Shown: positions 59,369 to 64,000 of the stretch, one piece after another | Layout: every line of letters begins with the position of its first letter | Numbering within the stretch: position 1 is the first letter of the stretch | NCBI RefSeq assembly: GCF_000014185.1 | Contig: NC_008148.1 | Location: 372,001-436,000, forward strand | Direction of reading: 5' to 3' | DNA: 64,000 nucleotides | Source: Rubrobacter xylanophilus DSM 9941 | GTDB lineage: Bacteria; Actinomycetota; Rubrobacteria; Rubrobacterales; Rubrobacteraceae | The notes under the pieces: generated by a model | What the model was told of the DNA's origin: nothing | Seen by the model: only the letters and a program-made list of their open reading frames with translations | The model's database searches: none | Position numbers and translations under genes: made by a program

Positions 59369-60861
59369 GCCCCCTCGTCGGGCTGGATATCGGGACCGGC
59401 GGGGCGCGGGCCGTCGCCGTGGAGGAGTCCGGCGGCATCCTCGCCGAGGCGACGAGCTCCTACCCGCTCACGAGCCCCCGCCCCGGCTGGACCGAGCAGG
59501 ACCCCGAGGAGTGGTGGCGGGCCGCGAGGGAGGTGCTCGGGCGGGTGGCCGCAGAGGTCGGGGGGGAGGTGCGGGGGATCGGGCTCACCGGCCAGATGCA
59601 CGGCTCGGTCTTCCTCGACGCCGGGGAGCGCCCCATACGCCCGGCGCTTTTGTGGAACGACCAGCGCACCGCCAGGCAGTGCGCCGAGATCTCCGGGCTC
59701 GTGGGCGCAGAGCGCCTCATCGCGATCGCCGGCAACCCCGCCCTTACCGGCTTTCAGGCGCCCAAGATCCTGTGGCTCAGGGAGGAGGAGCCGCAGAACT
59801 ACCGGAGGGTGGCGAGCGTTCTCTTGCCCAAGGACTACATCAGGCTGCGCCTCACCGGCGAGCGCGCCACCGACGCCTCCGACGCGGCCGGAACCCTGCT
59901 GCTGGACGTGGGAAGGCGGGAGTGGTCGGAGGAGATCCTCTCTCGGCTGGAGATCCCGCGCGGCTGGCTGCCGCGGGTGTACGAGGGCCCCGAGGCGACC
60001 GGCGCGCTGCGCGGAGGGGTCGCCTCGGAGCTCGGGCTTCCGGCCGGCATCCCCGTCGCCGCCGGCGGGGGGGACAACGCCGCCGCCGCGGTGGGGGTGG
60101 GGGTCGTCCGGGAGGGCATCTTGAGCTCCTCGGTCGGCACGAGCGGGGTGCTCTTCGCCCACACGGACGCCTTCTCCCCCGACCCCTCGGGCAGGGTGCA
60201 CGCCTTCTGCCACGCCCTGCCCGGCGCCTACCACCTCATGGGCGTCACCCTCTCCGCTGGGGGTTCCCTGGCGTGGTGGCGCAGCACGCTCGAAAAAGAC
60301 TACGAGGTGCTGGTCGAGGAGGCCGCGCAGGTGCCGCCCGGCGCCGAGGGGCTTCTCTTTCTGCCCTACCTCACCGGCGAGAGAACCCCGCACCTCGACC
60401 CCGCGGCGCGGGGAGCCTTCATCGGGCTCACCGCCCGCCACACCGCGGCGCACATGAGCCGGGCCGTCATGGAGGGGGTGGTCTTCAGCCTCAGGGAGTC
60501 GCTGGAGATACTGCGCTCCCTGGGCGTGCCGGTGGAGGAGGTGCGGGCCACCGGGGGCGGGGCGAGGAGCCCCCTGTGGCGGCAGCTGCAGGCGGACATC
60601 TACAACACCCCCATCCGCAGGACCACCGCCGACGAGGGGCCGGCCTACGGGGCGGCGCTGCTCGGGGGGGTGGCCGCCGGCGCCTACCGGGACGTACAGG
60701 AGGCCGTGGCGAGCTGCGTGCGGCTGCGGGAGGAGCTCACCGAGCCGGACGAAAGGCGCTCGAAGGCCTACGAGGAGCACTATGCGGTCTACCGCTCGCT
60801 GTATGCGGCCAACCGGGAGGCGATGCACCGGCTCTCCGAGCTGGCCGGCTCCGCCTCCTGA
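59365..60861 (+). CDS. xylB: xylulokinase (FGGY family)
   Basis: 498 residues, ATGA overlap with the isomerase gene. The two FGGY halves are complete: GLDIGTGGARAVAVEE at the start, GIGLTGQMHGSVFLDA and LWNDQRTARQCAEI (typical xylulokinase), and the second-half GGGDNAAAAVGVGVV, SVGTSGVLFAHT and ATGGGARSPLWRQLQADIYNTPI. It phosphorylates D-xylulose to xylulose 5-phosphate for the pentose phosphate pathway, completing the operon. With the ROK repressor and the ABC importer this supports pentose use, as expected of a plant-polymer-degrading soil or hot-spring bacterium. Confidence 0.92.
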   Translation: MSPLVGLDIGTGGARAVAVEESGGILAEATSSYPLTSPRPGWTEQDPEEWWRAAREVLGRVAAEVGGEVRGIGLTGQMHGSVFLDAGERPIRPALLWNDQRTARQCAEISGLVGAERLIAIAGNPALTGFQAPKILWLREEEPQNYRRVASVLLPKDYIRLRLTGERATDASDAAGTLLLDVGRREWSEEILSRLEIPRGWLPRVYEGPEATGALRGGVASELGLPAGIPVAAGGGDNAAAAVGVGVVREGILSSSVGTSGVLFAHTDAFSPDPSGRVHAFCHALPGAYHLMGVTLSAGGSLAWWRSTLEKDYEVLVEEAAQVPPGAEGLLFLPYLTGERTPHLDPAARGAFIGLTARHTAAHMSRAVMEGVVFSLRESLEILRSLGVPVEEVRATGGGARSPLWRQLQADIYNTPIRRTTADEGPAYGAALLGGVAAGAYRDVQEAVASCVRLREELTEPDERRSKAYEEHYAVYRSLYAANREAMHRLSELAGSAS

Positions 60862-60979
60862 GGGGGCGGGCAAATTACGTAGTTTGTGCGATGTCCCTCC
60901 GCGGGGAGGGGCGCTATGCTGCTTTCGTCACGGCAGCCGGGCGCTCGCGCGCTCCCCCGCAGGCGAAGGAGCAGAGATC

Positions 60980-62635
60980 ATGCACCGATCGTGGATCGCC
61001 ACCCCTCTTCTGGCCCTCTTTTTGTTCGCGGGGGCGTGCGCCGGGTCGCGGGAGGATGCCCCGGACCCCGGCCGGGGCGGCGACCGCGGGGACCCGGGCG
61101 GCCGGGACGCCGCCGTCTCGAGCATAGAGGACGTGCGGAAGGCCACGGTGTACATCGAGGCGCGGGGCGGTGCCTACGACGAGGGGCGGGGCTTCGGGGA
61201 GGTCAGCTACGGCAGCGGCTCGGGGTTTATCGTGGGCGACGGCGGCGGGAGCGGCAAGCTCGTCATCACCAACAACCACGTGGTGACCGGGGCGGGCTTT
61301 CTGCAGGTGTACCTGGACGGCCAGGACGAGCCGGTCGACGCCAGGGTGCTCGGCGCCTCCGAGTGCTCGGACCTCGCGCTGCTGGAGCTCGAGGGCGGCG
61401 GGTACCCCTACCTCTCCTGGCGGACCGGCGACATAGACGCCGGCCTCGGCGTGCGCGCCGCCGGCTACCCGGCGGACGACGTGGAGACCGGCGAGCGGCC
61501 AGACTACACCATAACCAGCGGGAGCATAAACTCCACCGAGGCCGACGGCGAGACGCCCTGGGCCTCGGTGGACTCTGTGCTGGAGCACGACGTCCTGATC
61601 CGGCCCGGCAACTCCGGCGGGCCGCTCGTCGACGAGAACGGGCGGGTGGTGGGGGTCAACTACGCCTCGCGGGTGGACGACGAGGGGCGCCCGACCGGCC
61701 CGCAGCTGGCCATCGCCCGGGACGAGGCCCGCACCATCGTGGACAAGCTGCGCCAGGGGGACGTGGAGTCCATCGGGGTGAACGGCGAGGCGTTCAGCCT
61801 CCCGGAGCAGGAGATCTCCGGCATCCGGGTGACCTCGGTGAAGACCGACTCCCCGGCGGGCCGGGTGGGGCTGCGCAACGCCGTTATCGACCCGCAGAGC
61901 GGCGAGTTCGCGGCCTTCGACGTGATCACGGAGATCGAAGGCACCCGGCTCGGCGAGGGAGGGACGATGGAGGAGTATTGCAACATCCTCCGCCAGCACG
62001 AGCCGGACGACAGGCTCAGCATCCAGGCGGTGCGGGTGGAGGAGAACGGCGACGTCTCCCTGATGGAGGGCGCCCTGAACGGCGAGGAGCTGGCGGTCGT
62101 CGAGACCATCCCGGCGCAGACCGACGCCGGCGGAGAGCCGCAGGGGGGCTTTGTCTCGCTGACCGACGATACCGGCACGCTCACCATGGAGGTCCCGGCC
62201 GCCTGGAGCGACGTCCGGACCGGCGGGAGCCTAAAGCTGGACGGCGAGAGCCTGGGGCCGGCCATGCTGGCCTCCACCGACGCCCAGCGCTGGATCGACA
62301 CCTTCGAGGTGCCTGGCGTGTACTTCGCGGCCTCGAGCCGCCTCGCCGAACGCTTCCCGGAGAACCCCGTTGAACAGATCCTGGACCTGCCGGAGTACGA
62401 TTTCTCCGGCACCTGCCGGTACGAGGGGCGGGAGGGCTACCAGGACAGCAAGTTCACCGGCGCCGTAGACACCTACACCGGCTGCGACGGTACGGACAAC
62501 GCCTTCCAGATCTACGCCGCAACGCCCCCGGACGGCTCCTACGTCGTGGTGCTGCAGGCCGTCATAACCAGCGAGGCCGACCTCGACGGGCTCCAGAGGA
62601 CCCTCGCCACCTTCGACGTCCTGCAGCAGCCCTGA
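60980..62635 (+). CDS. HtrA-like trypsin-family lipoprotein protease
   Basis: 551 residues. A signal peptide with lipobox LFAGAC anchors it outside the membrane; a Gly/Asp/Arg-rich linker follows (20-50). The trypsin domain has the catalytic His in ITNNHVV, Asp in SECSDLALLEL and Ser in LIRPGNSGGPLV. A PDZ-like region (about 265-370) begins ISGIRVTSVKTDSPAGRVGL. The last 170 residues (from about 375) form a domain I do not recognise, with two cysteines in SGTCRYEG and YTGCDG that may pair, and PsbP/Mog1-like rhythm (LTMEVPAAWSD...YVVVLQAV). It is expected to degrade or sense damaged exported proteins. Confidence 0.88.
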   Translation: MHRSWIATPLLALFLFAGACAGSREDAPDPGRGGDRGDPGGRDAAVSSIEDVRKATVYIEARGGAYDEGRGFGEVSYGSGSGFIVGDGGGSGKLVITNNHVVTGAGFLQVYLDGQDEPVDARVLGASECSDLALLELEGGGYPYLSWRTGDIDAGLGVRAAGYPADDVETGERPDYTITSGSINSTEADGETPWASVDSVLEHDVLIRPGNSGGPLVDENGRVVGVNYASRVDDEGRPTGPQLAIARDEARTIVDKLRQGDVESIGVNGEAFSLPEQEISGIRVTSVKTDSPAGRVGLRNAVIDPQSGEFAAFDVITEIEGTRLGEGGTMEEYCNILRQHEPDDRLSIQAVRVEENGDVSLMEGALNGEELAVVETIPAQTDAGGEPQGGFVSLTDDTGTLTMEVPAAWSDVRTGGSLKLDGESLGPAMLASTDAQRWIDTFEVPGVYFAASSRLAERFPENPVEQILDLPEYDFSGTCRYEGREGYQDSKFTGAVDTYTGCDGTDNAFQIYAATPPDGSYVVVLQAVITSEADLDGLQRTLATFDVLQQP

Positions 62636-62667
62636 AGACCGAGCTTCTCCCCCGGCCAAAATCACCG

Positions 62668-62696
62668 TTGACAGAACGGCTGGCCGGGGGTACACT
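62668..62696 (+). promoter_or_regulatory. consensus promoter of the leader-peptide / ABC operon
   Basis: TTGACA (62668-62673) and TACACT (62691-62696) are 17 bases apart. The start would be near 62703, about 43 bases before the leader-peptide TTG. It is among the best-matching promoters in the window. Confidence 0.7.
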
Positions 62697-62745
62697 GCAC
62701 AAGCTGTTAAGTTTTGTTAAGGACGGAGCGAAAGGAGACGGGACC

Positions 62746-62847
62746 TTGGCAGCGGGCATCCTCAGAATTCGCGGTCTTACGGGACCGAACCCGCCGTTTG
62801 CGGTGGGCGAGGTGTGCCCCGAGGTCCTCGGTGCCATGAGGCACTGA
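62746..62847 (+). CDS. 33-residue leader peptide or small protein
   Basis: TTG start with AGGAG eight bases upstream and a promoter 50-78 bases away. The peptide begins MAAGILRIRGLTGPNPPFA and ends with CPEVLGAMRH (last ten residues). It has no signal sequence and no known motif; residues 13-18 (GPNPPF) are rich in proline, which slows ribosomes, and LRIRG is reminiscent of the Arg-x-Arg motifs of macrolide-stalling leaders. It is followed by a terminator hairpin and the small basic protein and ABC ATPase genes. It may be an attenuator leader, or a small secreted or modified peptide. A purely structural RNA is the alternative. Confidence 0.5.
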   Translation: MAAGILRIRGLTGPNPPFAVGEVCPEVLGAMRH

Positions 62848-62890
62848 CACCCTAGAGCCGAGAAGGGTTTTCTCAGGGGGCCTCCGGGGC
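62816..62890 (+). promoter_or_regulatory. alternative (antiterminator) pairing within the leader
   Basis: GCCCCGAGG at 62816-62824, which encodes codons 24-27 of the leader ORF, can pair with CCTCCGGGGC at 62881-62890 (nine pairs, one bulged C). The latter is the 5' arm of the terminator, so the two structures exclude each other. A ribosome halted before codon 24 would leave the pairing free. The GTGCC-ATGA-GGCAC hairpin (62831-62844) lies between. Confidence 0.45.
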
Positions 62891-62919
62891 GAAAGGACCC
62901 GGGGGCTCCGGTTTCTCTT
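62877..62919 (+). terminator. rho-independent terminator after the leader ORF
   Basis: GGGGCCTCCGGG (62877-62888) pairs with CCCGGGGGCTCC (62898-62909) as a 12-bp RNA stem with two G-U pairs and a 9-base loop, followed by GGTTTCTCTT. It stands before the small basic protein gene, so it either ends a short transcript or acts as an attenuator. A second small hairpin (GGGGCG/CGCCCC, 62923-62936) follows. Confidence 0.7.
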
Positions 62920-63008
62920 GCGGGGGCGTTCGCCCCGACGCCAGGGCTTCTTCCGCGGCTCCCGGTCCGGCGGGCAGCATCCGGTCGGTTATGGAAGGGG
63001 TTGGCGAG

Positions 63009-63254
63009 ATGCACAGGGATTTCATGTACGAGATGGCGCGGGAGCGGATGGCCGAGTACCACCGGGAGGCGGAGCGCCGGAGGAGGTCGGGGCCTTCGGG
63101 GAGGGGCGTCTGGAGGCGCTGGGTCGCCCGGCGCCTCTTCGAGGCGGCCTTCTCGGTCGACGCCGAGGAGGGCTGGAGGGCGATGTGGGACAGGATGTCC
63201 GCTCCCGGGCGCCGGGGCAGGAGGTCGTCCGGCGCCCGGAAGGTTGCGGGGTGA
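63009..63254 (+). CDS. small basic protein (81 residues) preceding the ABC ATPase
   Basis: From ATG 63009 (an in-frame ATG at 62991 is the alternative). The chain is strongly charged with an amphipathic helix, HRDFMYEMARERMAEYHREAERRRR, then VWRRWVARRLFEAAF and an Arg/Gly-rich tail. There is no membrane segment and no family I recognise. It ends 4 bp before the ABC ATPase start, so it is part of that operon. It might be a regulator, an accessory subunit of the exporter, or a secreted basic peptide; nothing decides between these. Confidence 0.6.
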   Translation: MHRDFMYEMARERMAEYHREAERRRRSGPSGRGVWRRWVARRLFEAAFSVDAEEGWRAMWDRMSAPGRRGRRSSGARKVAG

Positions 63255-63258
63255 GGGG

Positions 63259-64000
63259 GTGTTGGTGGAGGCGCTCAGGATGCGGGGCGTACGCAAGCGG
63301 TTCAGGAGGCGGAGGGGGGAGGTGGTCTGCGCTCTCGAGGACGTCTCGCTAGAGATCCGGCGGGGCGAGGTGGTGGGCATCCTCGGCCCAAACGGGAGCG
63401 GCAAGAGCACGCTGGTGCGTGTGATCTCCACGCTCGTTCTGCCCGACTCGGGGTCGGTGGAGGTCTTCGGGGTGGACGCTTTGCGCCACCCCAAGAGGGT
63501 GCAGCGGAGCATGAACCGGGTGAGCGTGGAGGCCAGCTTCTTCAAGAAGCTCTCGGCGATGGAGAATCTGCTCTACGGGGCCAAGCTCTACGGGGTGTCC
63601 GACCGCGAGGCCCGGCCGAGGATAGAGGAGATCATGGGGCACATCGGCTTCGACTACAAGCGGGCCGCCGAGCCCATGGAGCACCTCTCGCGGGGCATGC
63701 AGCAGAAGGTGGCGCTCGCCCGGGCCCTCCTCACCAGCCCCATGCTCATGCTGCTGGACGAGCCGACCACCGGGCTCGATCCCCGGAGCAGGCGGGACGT
63801 GCAGGCGTTCATCCGCCGCATAAGGGAGGCGCACGACTCCTCGATCCTGCTGTGCACCCACGACATGGGCGAGGCCGAGGAGCTGTGCGACCGGGTCGGG
63901 ATCATGGTGGGCGGGCGCATCATCGCCCTCGACGAGCCCCGGCGCCTGAAGGAGCGCTACGCGAGCGGGGGCCGGCTGCCGGACCTCGAGGAGGTCTTCA
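63259..64000 (+). CDS. ABC-2-type (DrrA-like) transporter ATP-binding protein, partial
   Basis: At least 247 residues, open to the end of the window. The start is GTG 63259 (GTG 63265 or ATG 63280 are alternatives). Walker A is GPNGSGKST, the signature LSRGMQQKVALARALL, Walker B LLMLDEPTTGLDP, then CTHDMGEAEELCDRVGIMVGGRIIALDEP. The overall pattern, including the truncated Q-loop region YGVSDREARPRIEEIM, fits DrrA-type ATPases of drug, polysaccharide or peptide exporters with an ABC-2 permease, expected just beyond the window. Substrate unknown. Confidence 0.9.
   Translation, partial: MLVEALRMRGVRKRFRRRRGEVVCALEDVSLEIRRGEVVGILGPNGSGKSTLVRVISTLVLPDSGSVEVFGVDALRHPKRVQRSMNRVSVEASFFKKLSAMENLLYGAKLYGVSDREARPRIEEIMGHIGFDYKRAAEPMEHLSRGMQQKVALARALLTSPMLMLLDEPTTGLDPRSRRDVQAFIRRIREAHDSSILLCTHDMGEAEELCDRVGIMVGGRIIALDEPRRLKERYASGGRLPDLEEVF

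Noticed and set aside
60895-60910. Hairpin CCCTCC-GCGG-GGAGGG after xylulokinase
   Set aside because: The stem is only 6 bp and no T-run follows on either strand, so I do not call it a terminator.
1-64000. CRISPR arrays, insertion sequences, phage genes, tRNA and rRNA
   Set aside because: No regularly spaced repeats, transposase or integrase motifs, or tRNA/rRNA sequences were seen on reading both strands; short tRNA-like folds cannot be excluded without a covariance-model search.

Overview
The window is GC-rich DNA (AT-rich stretches are confined to a few intergenic regions) with many GTG and TTG starts, strong Shine-Dalgarno sites, and neighbouring genes joined by 4-bp ATGA/GTGA/TTGA overlaps. 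Together with the gene content (acyl-CoA catabolism, LIV and ribose-type ABC importers, xylulokinase, TIGR04086-like membrane protein, PlsY, UMF1-type MFS) this suggests a chromosomal segment of a deep-branching actinobacterium close to Rubrobacter. That assignment is an inference from style and content; no rRNA, tRNA, CRISPR array, transposase or phage gene was seen.

1-8.5 kb: a TetR regulator and an SDR dehydrogenase face a six-gene operon for a 2-oxoacid/acetoin-dehydrogenase-type complex (E1 alpha, E1 beta, E2, but no E3) with a zinc alcohol dehydrogenase, a cyclase-family hydrolase and an acyl-CoA synthetase. A consensus promoter with a perfect palindrome touching its -35 lies between them.

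8.5-24.8 kb: two divergent operons (about 16 genes) share one control region with two near-identical palindromes that I propose are IclR operators. The left operon encodes a complete branched-chain-amino-acid-type ABC importer, a dihydroorotase-like amidohydrolase, an MmgE/PrpD protein, an Asp/Glu/hydantoin-type racemase, a flavoprotein and an NTF2-like protein. The right operon encodes IclR, a class III CoA-transferase, a CitE-type CoA lyase, a second cyclase, a second MmgE/PrpD protein and a flavin monooxygenase-like protein. This looks like one import-and-degradation regulon for an unidentified (cyclic) carboxylate or imide.

24.9-32.3 kb: a TetR gene, a 24-bp perfect palindrome at the predicted start site, and a beta-oxidation-like operon (CoA ligase, enoyl-CoA hydratase, SDR, MHS-type transporter, acyl-CoA dehydrogenase, metal hydrolase). 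32.5-36.7 kb: adenine deaminase and a PhoP/PhoR-like two-component system.

36.8-47.7 kb: housekeeping and envelope genes: a RibBA protein whose GTP-cyclohydrolase II half appears to have lost its catalytic core, PanE, a GT4 glycosyltransferase with a flippase-like membrane protein and a hydrolase, a DegV protein, an MFS protein, and two plsY copies of which one is frameshifted although large blocks of the two are identical.

47.7-60.9 kb: sugar catabolism: two Gfo/Idh/MocA oxidoreductases, a TIM-barrel epimerase, a ribose-type ABC importer and a ROK repressor, divergent from a type 2 isopentenyl-diphosphate isomerase, a divergent xylose-isomerase-like protein and xylulokinase. 61-64 kb: an HtrA-like lipoprotein protease, then a promoter, a 33-codon leader ORF and a strong terminator hairpin with an alternative pairing (a candidate translational attenuator) in front of a small basic protein and an ABC-2-type ATPase that runs off the end.
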